The notes under the pieces: model-generated
Told to the model about the DNA's origin: nothing
The model's input: only the letters and a program-made list of their open reading frames with translations
Database searches by the model: none
Program-made: the position numbers and the translations under genes
Shown: positions 11,201-17,694 of the stretch, piece after piece
Layout: every line of letters begins with the position of its first letter
How positions within the stretch are numbered: position 1 is the first letter of the stretch
Assembly (NCBI RefSeq): GCF_000769915.1
Contig: NZ_JRLV01000026.1
Location: forward strand, 1 to 50,658
Direction of reading: 5' to 3'
Origin: Flavobacterium beibuense F44-8
GTDB lineage: Bacteria > Bacteroidota > Bacteroidia > Flavobacteriales > Flavobacteriaceae
Length of the DNA: 50,658 bases

Positions 11201-12916
11201 GAAGAAATTACGATCTCCGAAACTCATATGAATGTAATTTGTTTTGGCGATGCTACCGGAGGAATTGATGTAACTATAGCCGGAGGTGTACCGTTGCCTG
11301 CCGGAGATTATGAATACAGCTGGACAGGTCCTAACGGATTTACTTCTGCCAACGAAGACCCTACAGGTTTAACTGCGGGAGCTTACACGTTAACAGTAAC
11401 CGATAATTCAGGTTGTAATGCTTCTATAACAGTTACAATAACCGAACAACCGGAAATAATAATCATACCTACAACAACCCCTATTACCTGTTATGGAGCA
11501 GATAACGCTTCGATTTCATTAGCCATATCAGGAGGTAATCCTCCTTATGTTGCAGAGTGGAGTAACCTTGCTACAGGTACGTTTCAGGATAATTTGGGTG
11601 CCGGCACGTATACCATTATCGTAACCGACGAAAGCAACTGTACTAAGAGTATTTCGGTAGTTATTGAAGAAGCCCCTGTATTTACAGTAAACCCTGAGTT
11701 TACTAACATATCCTGCCACGGAGCTAGCGATGGTAGTATAGCACTTAACCTTATAGGAGGTATTGCTCCGGTAACACTTACATGGAGTGATGGTTCTACA
11801 GCAGGTACTACACGAAACAATTTAGGTCCGGGTACGTATACCGCTACTATTACAGACAGTACACCTTGTGAAATCATCAGGACGTTTACTATAGTCGAAC
11901 CGGCCGCATTAATACTGGATGCCAATATTACACATGCTACCGATTGTGATGATACCATGAGTGGTGCAATTGACCTGTTAGTGGCCGGAGGTACTCCTCC
12001 ATACACCTACAACTGGTCTAACGGAACTACGGCAGAAGATTTATTGAATATTACATCGGGCAACTACTTTGTAGAGGTAACAGATGCTAACGGTTGTTCT
12101 AATTCGGCTACCTACTCCATTACACGACCTGATCCAATTACACTCACCGTATCAAACGATATTAATTTTAACTGTGATACTCATTTTGTAAGTCAGGTTA
12201 ATGTAGCCCATGCCGAAGGCGGTGTTCCTCCTTTCCAGTACTCATGGACTACGGGAGATGTTAGCGGACAGTTTGACCAGTTTATGACCACCGACCAGAA
12301 CGGCACCGTAATAGTTACTGCAACCGACTCTATGGGGTGTACCGCTACACAAACATTTGAGGTAGACACACAACAACTGGGCGAGGCTTTCTTCACGACA
12401 GAATCATATGCTTATACTACTTATCAGATATATTCAATAATGGACCCGGTAAGTTTCACTAATGAGTCGACCGGAGATTATACCGAAGTTTCATGGGATT
12501 TTGGAGACGGAAGTTTCTCTGACGAGATTGACCCTACCCACACCTACGTAAGAGAAGGTACATATACCGTTACCCTTACCGTAGTATACCCTTATGGATG
12601 TACAGATACTTACAGTATTATAATTAAAGTGACAAAAGGTTATGAGGTTATGATTCCTAATGCATTCACACCAAATGCCGATGGTGTTAACGATACATTT
12701 AGCGCAGTGTACAAAGGTTTCAAAAGTATTGAACTGAATGTTTATGACACCTGGGGTTCTCTTATTTATAGCGAAAAAGGCGAAGTGATAAGGGGCTGGA
12801 ACGGTTATATTCAGGATATACCGTCTGAAAACGGAAACTATTATTACCGTATCAATGCCGAAACATTTTACGGCCAGTTTGTAAATTTTGAAGGACCTTT
12901 TGCATTAATTAAGTAG
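5300..12916 (+). CDS. Giant T9SS type B-sorted adhesin with PKD, Ig-like and SprB repeats (SprB-like)
   Basis: A 2538-residue exported protein. The ATG at 5300 is preferred over a TTG two codons earlier; it begins a signal peptide (MKQFYLFMALLLCSFTLLAT). Domains in order: an Ig-like domain (about 35-105); several PKD domains with YSWDFGDG or WNFGDP motifs (about 115-700); two Ig-like units with YQW (about 780-950); five tandem QWYSNT Ig-like repeats of about 97 residues (about 950-1430); two PKD-like domains (about 1430-1620); eight or nine SprB-type repeats with ISCFG and YSWTGPNGF motifs (about 1625-2330); and a final PKD domain (WDFGDGSFSD, about 2390). It ends in a gliding-motility-type C-terminal domain starting MIPNAFTPNADGVND. 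That ending is known as the T9SS type B sorting signal, which delivers the protein to the cell surface. A PorP/SprF partner follows after 2 bases. A role in adhesion or gliding is inferred from SprB. Confidence 0.95.
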   Translation: MKQFYLFMALLLCSFTLLATPKTADLFDIDPPVVIGTSTLCGSGDVTLSASSVPGAEINWYDVETGGTPLVTGESFSVNGLSTTTTYYAEASLNGEVSDRTAFTITVSEPPVVNDIDFVDNQCSGLDILFSANITNGTAPYTYSWDFGDGETSTETTPSHPFYSIGCSTEEFEVTLTVTDANGCTDTYNTTVTVKQKPDVAIEDQDVFAPFSNCDNSPSQGNSNYTITINNISQNTCANNYSLDWGDGETQTNLDFTDFPLSHTYTQLGSFNLAVTAFGSNGCNNTQVYVVANQSNPAGSLGTLGSTTGLCAPAEVPFTIGNWEFNSPGTTYILDFGDGQSVTLNHPLTETTIYHSYGATSCPNTSFTATLTVTNGCDSTPYTAGNVQVRINPTAQFDGPARGCINESICFENTTLQGTFGSSCNEMTEYTWNFGDPSSPNNIITVNATDPPDQCHTFSAPGTYTVSLTTGNPCGNSTYTQTICIESPLAPDFDLNTNEGCAPLAIATTNTTDESNSCDVIYNWSVTFAAAECDTNTTPEWSFANGTDADSKDAAFTFNTAGTYTIRLIATNICGAEQITKTVTVRKPPTVTIDPIDPLCGATEVTITPTATITECNGGTPTYLWDFPGGTPSTSTDAEPSVTYTTSGTHTFTVAITNDCGTVSDSQSIIIGPIVFAEAGDDATICEGESTTLEGIATGGSGIGYTYSWAPATGLTNATTATPEAAPAITTTYTLTITDSNGCTATDEVTVFVNQINQGAIAATQTICNGGDPVALTETTVATAEGTITYQWEISTTSNITGFTDVAGATDATYDPPVTNQNTWYRRRVTSTLNGVECSATTNFIAITVNDVYEGVIEEDQTICTGGVPNTITTSTLASGVGTLTYQWQSSADDITYTDIAGATAETYTPGALTATTYYRRIVTSTFNGVACQATSNSIIITVSPDPVIDSEPLPTQSLCQNATATTLEVTASGGVGSYTYQWYSNTANDNTSGTPVTGATASTFTPPTDVAGMVYYYCVVSQTGLGCSVTSQTAEVNIIAAPVFSEQPLSSDVCLNGTPNTLSVTYTNGTGTPSYQWYSNTINDNTTGTEITGATSSTYTPPTATEGTTYYYCVITFPVGGCSLIASDTAEVNVNAIPVITDQPTETQSLCVGGTASYLSVAYDGDGGNTNYQWYSNTTASNSGGTLITGATQDTYTPPAFTAEGTYYYYVTVDFENNGCGNLTSEVAEVIVVPDPVVTQQPLVTQSLCQSPFAEDVTVTATGGVGLLSYQWYSNTANSNTGGTEIAGATANTYSPPADTVGTVYYYCIITAEGSGCSVTSDTTEVIVNPSPIISTQPQSEDLCFGQPISELNVDYTNGTGTPIYQWYSNTVNDTTSGIPIAGATSATYQPTDTNPGTLYYYCEITFPIEGCSVILSETAAISIYALPSVNDINTETCSNQTFTVTPTDGNGNNVPANTMYTWTAPAGTGFTGGSEQTTPQPEISQTLINTTNATVTATYTVTPVVNNCNGETFTVTVTLYPAATIENGELLVCSGNDFSYDPVANATILPAGTVYQWDAPVVTGGITGGTSGSGASLVTGTLTNPTAANQTATYTVTPVSPDGNCTGEPFEVVVTVSPEFSVSSDVSDYNGFQISTSGATDGWINLTPTGGSGSYTYNWTGPDGFTADTQNIENLGEGTYTVVISDGLCNDIELTIQINAPLPLTIGEADANHVDVSCFGAATGVIEIEITQVSIAPFDYVLMLEDGTVIETVEDTFAENYVFDNLPAGNYTVQVTDANGTVKTLEDIIITQPESGVTITQAVITDFNGFSISCFGNQDAAIDLTVEGGYPGYTYSWTGPNGFTADTQDIANLQPGTYTIVINDTTGACPLTENYIITEPQPITYTGTVSNYNGYGVSCFGGNNGFINISPTGGTSDYIYAWTGPNGFTSTEQNLTGLVAGTYELTLTDTNNCTALSSTYTLTEPEEITISETHMNVICFGDATGGIDVTIAGGVPLPAGDYEYSWTGPNGFTSANEDPTGLTAGAYTLTVTDNSGCNASITVTITEQPEIIIIPTTTPITCYGADNASISLAISGGNPPYVAEWSNLATGTFQDNLGAGTYTIIVTDESNCTKSISVVIEEAPVFTVNPEFTNISCHGASDGSIALNLIGGIAPVTLTWSDGSTAGTTRNNLGPGTYTATITDSTPCEIIRTFTIVEPAALILDANITHATDCDDTMSGAIDLLVAGGTPPYTYNWSNGTTAEDLLNITSGNYFVEVTDANGCSNSATYSITRPDPITLTVSNDINFNCDTHFVSQVNVAHAEGGVPPFQYSWTTGDVSGQFDQFMTTDQNGTVIVTATDSMGCTATQTFEVDTQQLGEAFFTTESYAYTTYQIYSIMDPVSFTNESTGDYTEVSWDFGDGSFSDEIDPTHTYVREGTYTVTLTVVYPYGCTDTYSIIIKVTKGYEVMIPNAFTPNADGVNDTFSAVYKGFKSIELNVYDTWGSLIYSEKGEVIRGWNGYIQDIPSENGNYYYRINAETFYGQFVNFEGPFALIK
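8150..9570 (+). repeat. Five tandem Ig-like coding repeats (about 290 nt each)
   Basis: Within the giant adhesin the segment encoding QWYSNT recurs near 8239, 8527, 8818, 9112 and 9397, a period of 285-294 bases. Each unit also carries a GAT--TYTPP stretch and TYYYYC. The copies differ clearly at DNA level, so they are not a recent expansion. Confidence 0.85.
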
Positions 12917-12918
12917 AA

Positions 12919-13908
12919 ATGAAAAGAATAGTAATAATTATAATCACAATATTAGCATTTAATACAGGTTGGGCTCAGGATCCTATTTTTACCCAGTATT
13001 TTATGGTACCCCAAACAGTAAACCCGGGCTTTACAGGCTTTATGGAAACTACTTCCATAGGTGTAATGCACAGAACGCAATGGCCGGATGCCTCACTGAA
13101 AATAAACAGCGATTATGCTTTTTTAAACACATGGTCTGAAGAGATGAACAGTGGTTTTGGTGTAAACTTTTTAAGCCAGAGGGAGTCGTTCACAAACTAT
13201 CAGTTATCACAGGTTAATGCATCCTATGCTTACAGGGTGCAGATATCAGACTATTGGTACTTCCACCCTGCCCTTGAGGTAGGCTTCGGTACAAAGTCAT
13301 ACGGTTTTCAAAACCTGGTATTGGAAGACCAGCTTAACCTTGGTACCGGTGTAATTGATGCTACCAGTATAGACCCACTTGCACTCAATGAAAAAATAAC
13401 CTTTTTTGACATCGGTGCCGGAGTATTGTTTAATAATGAGGAATGCTGGTTTGGCGCCTCATTAAAGCACCTTAACAAACCAAATATATCATTTATGCAG
13501 GCTGGCAACTTACCTTTGGAGATGTTGTTCTCGCTTAATGCGGGCTACGAGTTTAAGCTTTCTAACTTTACCAATACATTCCTACCATATAATTCCAAAT
13601 TATTGTTTACAGCCAATTATATGCAGCAGGCAAAGTATAACAGGTTTGACTTGGGAATGGGAATCATTTTTGAAAGGGTATTTGTAGGTGCCATAGCTGC
13701 TACAAATCCAGCAAAAAATAATGGTAACAGCAACCTGTTGACCTCTGTTAATCCTTATTTCGGATTAAAATACGAACATTTTAAGGTTGGATATTCTTAC
13801 GACATACTAACTAACAATATGGGACGAACCGGAGGGATACATGAACTCTCGCTGATTTATCAGTTTAATTGGGAAAAACAATGTCAGGGTTGCCCTGATT
13901 ATTATTAA
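12919..13908 (+). CDS. PorP/SprF family T9SS outer-membrane protein
   Basis: This 329-residue protein has a signal peptide (MKRIVIIIITILAFNTGWAQ) followed by DPIFTQYFMVPQTVNPGFTG. That is the hallmark opening of PorP/SprF proteins (DPxxSQY, N-P-A/G). The rest is an alternating beta-barrel pattern with TNYQLSQVNASYAYRV and GYSYDILTNNMGRTGGIHELSL, the family's conserved C-terminal part. PorP/SprF proteins sit in the outer membrane and pair with type B-sorted T9SS cargo. The gene starts 2 bases after the adhesin's stop, so the pair is surely co-transcribed and probably forms a cognate cargo/anchor unit. Length is normal for the family, and a strong terminator follows. Confidence 0.95.
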   Translation: MKRIVIIIITILAFNTGWAQDPIFTQYFMVPQTVNPGFTGFMETTSIGVMHRTQWPDASLKINSDYAFLNTWSEEMNSGFGVNFLSQRESFTNYQLSQVNASYAYRVQISDYWYFHPALEVGFGTKSYGFQNLVLEDQLNLGTGVIDATSIDPLALNEKITFFDIGAGVLFNNEECWFGASLKHLNKPNISFMQAGNLPLEMLFSLNAGYEFKLSNFTNTFLPYNSKLLFTANYMQQAKYNRFDLGMGIIFERVFVGAIAATNPAKNNGNSNLLTSVNPYFGLKYEHFKVGYSYDILTNNMGRTGGIHELSLIYQFNWEKQCQGCPDYY

Positions 13909-13911
13909 AAT

Positions 13912-13942
13912 AAAAAAGCCCCGCTACAGCGGGGCTTTTTTA
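13912..13942 (+). terminator. Terminator of the adhesin-PorP operon
   Basis: AAAAAAGCCCCGC and GCGGGGCTTTTTT form a 13-bp stem with a TACA loop, starting 3 bases after the stop codon. It is symmetric, so it could act in both directions. Confidence 0.95.
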
Positions 13943-14016
13943 TTTTAAGCTGTTATTATGCTATAGATTGAAGTACACCTTTCCTGAATCAAGTTAGTGG
14001 TTAGACTAAAAATGAA

Positions 14017-14046
14017 AGAGGTAGGAAATTCCCACATCCTACCTCT
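14017..14046. other. Hairpin in the 13.9-14.4 kb gap
   Basis: AGAGGTAGGA and TCCTACCTCT form a perfect 10-bp stem around a 10-base loop. A second small hairpin (ACCAAT/ATTGGT) follows near 14066-14081. Apart from these and the minus-strand terminator at 14138-14166, I see no gene in the 478-base gap before 14387. Confidence 0.5.
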
Positions 14047-14137
14047 CCAACCAAATAAGTTATAAACCAATACAATTGGTTAGTGCTAAACTGTATTAAA
14101 AGTAATCAGGAAAAAGAGATTTAGAAAACGGAAAACC

Positions 14138-14166
14138 ATAAAAAAGGCAGGGAATCCCCTGCCTTT
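14138..14166 (-). terminator. Minus-strand intrinsic terminator without an obvious gene
   Basis: AAAGGCAGGG and CCCTGCCTTT form a 10-bp stem with an AATC loop. Read on the minus strand it is followed by six T, the shape of an intrinsic terminator. No minus-strand ORF ends nearby, so it may close a small RNA or be a relic. Confidence 0.5.
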
Positions 14167-14386
14167 GCACCCAATTTAAAAAAGTTTACTTTGTAGTTAA
14201 TTATTAACTTTACTAAATCTACTGTATTAAAATTAATTATAGATATTTTATTTAAAAATTAATTAAATTTTAAATAAAATATCAATTTTATATTTTCAAA
14301 GGCTACACTAACACTCTTTAAAGATATCATTAATAAAGTCATCAAATATATTTTATATTTTAGATGAAATGAAAACTCTAAAATAA

Positions 14387-14917
14387 ATGAAAAAGCACCT
14401 TACCATTCTAGCCCTATTTTTATTGACAATTAATTCGTATTCTCAGATATGTTTCACTTTTGACACTGAAGGAAAATCTAATGAATTTGAATTCAAGTCG
14501 AAAGACCCTAATCTGGATACCAAAGATTTATTTGAAAATGCATTAGACTGGACAAATAAATATTACGTTATGCCACAACTTGTGGTAGACGAAAACAGAT
14601 CTGACAGAATTATCACCATTAGTGGAGGTTTATACAAAACATTTGATATTGATGTATCAAACTATCAGCCAAATGAAAAAATATATAACTCAAACTATAT
14701 TTTAACAATTAAATTTTATGACAGTAAATACACTGTAAAGTATGAGCACAAAAACTTTTCTGTAAATGACGAGACTATAAGTTTATCACTAACACATATT
14801 ATTCAAAACCCTTCAGAGTATAATGAAAACTGGATAAAAAACTATGAGTATAGAGTAGAAAGACTCATTTACTCGTTAACACACTACATGGAAACAAGTG
14901 AACTGGTTTATAAATAG
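14387..14917 (+). CDS. Secreted protein of unknown function
   Basis: This 176-residue protein starts with a signal peptide (MKKHLTILALFLLTINSYSQ). The mature part has alternating beta-type segments (DRIITISGGLYKTFDIDV, YILTIKFYDSKYTVKYEH) and a C-terminal helix. The layout resembles the small exported DUF4468-type fold (a beta sandwich after a signal peptide), but I cannot name the family with confidence. A shorter, frameshifted relative lies immediately downstream (14961-15168) and shares the MKKHLT leader and the W-[TS]-[NQ]...P-[QR]-L-[VA]-V segment, so the pair arose by duplication. Function unknown. Confidence 0.75.
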   Translation: MKKHLTILALFLLTINSYSQICFTFDTEGKSNEFEFKSKDPNLDTKDLFENALDWTNKYYVMPQLVVDENRSDRIITISGGLYKTFDIDVSNYQPNEKIYNSNYILTIKFYDSKYTVKYEHKNFSVNDETISLSLTHIIQNPSEYNENWIKNYEYRVERLIYSLTHYMETSELVYK

Positions 14918-14960
14918 AAAGCTATACTCTTAAGGGTCATAAAACGCAAACCAACGTATA

Positions 14961-15168
14961 ATGAAAAAACATCTTACCGTTATATTATTCCTTCTTACGA
15001 CTTTAAATACATTTCCTCAGGAAAAGTTTTATTTACCTACGGACTGTGACTCAAAAACAATTGAATATAAATTACCCGGTAGAGATAAGGAAGAAGTATT
15101 TGAATGGTCACAACATTGCCTATAGTGAGCCAAGATTAGCAGTATATGAAGATTTACTAAATGAATGA
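14961..15168 (+). pseudogene. Frameshifted, truncated paralog of the preceding secreted protein
   Basis: A 54-codon ORF (14961-15125) begins MKKHLTVILFLLTTLNTFPQ and ends with a stop just after VFEWSQH. In another frame (from about 15112 to a TGA at 15166) the sequence continues as NIAYSEPRLAVYEDLLNE. That aligns with KYYVMPQLVVDENRSDR of the intact upstream paralog directly after its DWTN, which corresponds to EWSQ here. A single frameshift therefore explains the break. The remaining 80 or so codons of the paralog are absent, so it is both shifted and truncated. Confidence 0.65.
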
Positions 15169-15220
15169 TAAGCTGAACATATTTTGTAACATTTAATAAA
15201 AAGTCCACACTAATTGTTTT

Positions 15221-16885
15221 ATGATTAAAGACATAATATTTCAAATAAAATACACTTTTTCTCAAATAAAATTCAACCGAAAAAAAGAGTTAAACAAAAG
15301 ATTAATAGAATCATTTGGAAATCTGAAAAATGACTCTTTTGACTTTGATTACATTGAAAAATACTTTAGAAATAAAGATAATTCAAAAGCATATCAAGTA
15401 TTATCGGACAAAACTTGTAACGACTTGGATTTTGATGATTTGTTTGTGCTTCTTGACAGAACTCATTCAAAAGTTGGTCAACAATACCTATACAATCATC
15501 TTCGTACAATAAAAGTAAATGAAAAGCAAACCAAGCTAAACGAAGAAATAATAACTGAATTATCGGAAAATACTGAATTAAGAATTTCGGTTCAAAAAAG
15601 ACTTGAAAAACTAAAACATAAAGATGCGCATTATATATCCACTTTATTTCAAGATGAGCATCTTAATCCACCAAAATGGTTTATTGCAATAAAACTATTG
15701 TCATTTGCCAGTTTAGTCTCACTGGTTTTATGCTTTTTCAACCCCATATTTTTTATTGTTCTATTAGGTGTTTTTTGTGTAAATTTTGTGCTTCATTATT
15801 GGAATAAAAATAATCTAGTCCAATATGTAGGTTCAATTCCACAGCTTTTAAAGCTTAATATTATTGCATCACATTTATTTACCAACTCATTATTTAAAAA
15901 ATTAAATCCTGACTTACCAAAGTCTATTAATTTAATAAATGGAGTTAAAAACAGAATGTCATTTTTTTCACTTGAAGCCAAACTTCAAGGAGAATTTGAA
16001 ATCATAGCCTGGTTTGTATTTGAGATTTTTAAAACAATGTTTCTGCTTGAGCCATTATTATTATTTGGTGTTTTAAAAAAACTAAACACAAAAAGAGGCG
16101 ACATAGAAAACGTTTTTGAGTTTGTTGGACATATAGATATGCTAATTTCCATAGCATCTTTAAGAAAAGGACTTGAAACATTTTGTTTACCAATTATTAA
16201 TGATGGAAATAAAATCATTGCTAAAGATATAAGCCATCCCTTAATTTTTAATTGTACAACTAATAGTATTGAAATAGGTGAAAAATCTATTCTTCTTACA
16301 GGTTCAAATATGTCTGGAAAAACTTCTTTTATTCGTGCAATTGGACTAAATGTAATAACTGGAATTACAATTAATACCTGTTTCGCTAAATCAATGACTT
16401 TTCCTTTATTGAAAGTGTTTTCGGCTATCCGAATAAGTGATGATTTGATGAATGACAAAAGTTACTATTTTGAAGAAGTTTTAACCATTAAGGAAATGCT
16501 GAAAGAAAGTCAAAATGGGAATAAAAACTTATTTCTACTAGATGAAATATTTAAAGGAACGAACACAGTAGAGCGCATTTCTTCTGCAAAATCAATTTTA
16601 TCCGCTTTAACAAAGTATAACAATAAAATATTGGTTTCAACCCACGATATAGAATTAACCGATATGCTATCAGATGAATACGAATTATATCATTTTAGTG
16701 AAACAGTAAATGATAACAACATAGGTTTTGATTACAAACTGAAAGAAGGTAAACTAAAAAAAAGAAATGCAATTAGAATACTTGAAATAAATAATTATCC
16801 AAAAGAGGTTGTAGAAGAAGCAATCGAAATAGCTAAAGAATTAGATAAAACATATTTAGCAAAAAATACTACTGGCAAAACATAG
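15221..16885 (+). CDS. Membrane-anchored MutS-like ATPase
   Basis: A 554-residue protein whose C-terminal third is a MutS-family ABC ATPase: Walker A TGSNMSGKTS (about residue 360), Walker B LFLLDEIFKGTNTVER (about 436) and the switch segment ILVSTHDIELTDML. The N-terminal part has lever/core helices (LFVLLDRTHSKVGQQYLYNHL resembles the MutS core). There is a strongly hydrophobic pair of helices at about 155-190 that looks like a membrane hairpin. It lacks the mismatch-recognition domain of true MutS. Such MutS-related membrane proteins are common in Bacteroidota, with unknown role. Codon use is AT-rich, like the rest of the right-hand region. The ATG follows an A-rich leader. Confidence 0.85.
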   Translation: MIKDIIFQIKYTFSQIKFNRKKELNKRLIESFGNLKNDSFDFDYIEKYFRNKDNSKAYQVLSDKTCNDLDFDDLFVLLDRTHSKVGQQYLYNHLRTIKVNEKQTKLNEEIITELSENTELRISVQKRLEKLKHKDAHYISTLFQDEHLNPPKWFIAIKLLSFASLVSLVLCFFNPIFFIVLLGVFCVNFVLHYWNKNNLVQYVGSIPQLLKLNIIASHLFTNSLFKKLNPDLPKSINLINGVKNRMSFFSLEAKLQGEFEIIAWFVFEIFKTMFLLEPLLLFGVLKKLNTKRGDIENVFEFVGHIDMLISIASLRKGLETFCLPIINDGNKIIAKDISHPLIFNCTTNSIEIGEKSILLTGSNMSGKTSFIRAIGLNVITGITINTCFAKSMTFPLLKVFSAIRISDDLMNDKSYYFEEVLTIKEMLKESQNGNKNLFLLDEIFKGTNTVERISSAKSILSALTKYNNKILVSTHDIELTDMLSDEYELYHFSETVNDNNIGFDYKLKEGKLKKRNAIRILEINNYPKEVVEEAIEIAKELDKTYLAKNTTGKT

Positions 16886-17030
16886 TCTCAATTACGGCAG
16901 ATTTGACTGCGTCCGACCGAATTCTATAATTTCTAATAATATTAAATAGAAATTGCCTCAAAATAGCTTAAAATGAATATAAAGTATATAGAAAAGAAAG
17001 GGAACCGAATTGTGTACCCATTGGAAATAA

Positions 17031-17060
17031 AAAAAGGCTTCACATATGTGAAGCCTTTTG
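17031..17060. terminator. Bidirectional terminator, probably of a lost tRNA
   Basis: AAAAGGCTTCACAT and ATGTGAAGCCTTTT form a 14-bp perfect stem. The minus strand continues with a long T run. It lies next to the tRNA-like 3' remnant at 17063, the same arrangement as the terminator/tRNA pair at the right end of the window. Confidence 0.75.
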
Positions 17061-17062
17061 CT

Positions 17063-17095
17063 TAGTAGCCTGCTGCGAACATGATTCGAACTTAT
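17063..17095 (-). other. Degenerate tRNA 3'-end (putative island att remnant)
   Basis: The minus strand reads AAGTTCGAATC, then a decayed arm, then a CTACTA tail. This is the T-loop plus 3' end of a tRNA, but the T-stem and acceptor no longer pair. It shares the plus-strand word TAGTAGC and the TCGAAC T-loop with the intact tRNA end at 50632-50658 and, like it, is followed on the minus strand by a strong terminator. I read it as the relic left at the other end of the island; an unrelated dead tRNA is the alternative. Confidence 0.45.
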
Positions 17096-17264
17096 TTATT
17101 GAAGATTTAGAGCGTTTAACTTGGATACAAGGCTCAAAATTATTTGGAAAAAAAATGACTTAAAATAAGAAGTTTAATGCTTTGAGGCTAATATTGAAAA
17201 TCTTTATTTTCTATTTCAACTATTTGTCTAGTTTTTTGTTACAAGCCCAGCTATTTTAAATTCA

Positions 17265-17570
17265 CTCCTTATATAATATCCTTTGTCATAGAGTGCCGTA
17301 AAGGTATTTGTTCCTAGAATGGTTTAGCTCTTTGTAACATCTATCCCACAGCCTTGGAGTCGTTTTTATTGGTAACTAAGTAGTCGAACGGAATATTGTT
17401 ACGCACAATCAAATGTTTGCTATCGGGATCGGAGGTAGAAATTTGCGGTTAACCAGAAGCCTTCAACTGTGCATTTAGTTTTTCGTATTCTTTTCTACGA
17501 CCTCGATACTTATCAGTATCTTTCTTAATTTCCTCTTTTTCATTTTCACTATCACTTTGCTCTTTTTGGT
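17265..17570 (-). pseudogene. Decayed IS1182-like transposase fragment
   Basis: Minus-strand translation in broken frames gives FDYLVTNKNDSKAVG and TILGTNTFTALYDKGYYI. These align with DYRVTNENDKKAMG and TILRSNQFTTLYDKGYHTG of the better-preserved transposase at 22.0-23.5 kb, with the same spacing. Adjacent bases (about 17400-17570) also resemble the preceding part of that gene. No ORF survives and no ends were found. Confidence 0.7.
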
Positions 17571-17636
17571 TGTTTTTTATTATAACAGTAATGTTTATTA
17601 AAGTTATTAATTATTCAATGCACAAATCTAAAGGTG

Positions 17637-17690
17637 GTGTGAGAGACGCAGTGGCGACTACTATGTCGTCACCCGTCTACTCGATTAGCT
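17637..17690 (+). other. Group II intron 3'-end (domain VI) remnant
   Basis: After GTGTGAGAGACG comes a hairpin GTGGCGAC-tactat-GTCGTCAC enclosed by GACG/CGTC, followed by TACTCGAT. This is the usual shape and wording of a bacterial group II intron domain VI. A related 3' end lies on the minus strand at 29911-29956. No intron body or reverse transcriptase remains upstream. Confidence 0.5.
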
Positions 17691-17694
17691 CCAG

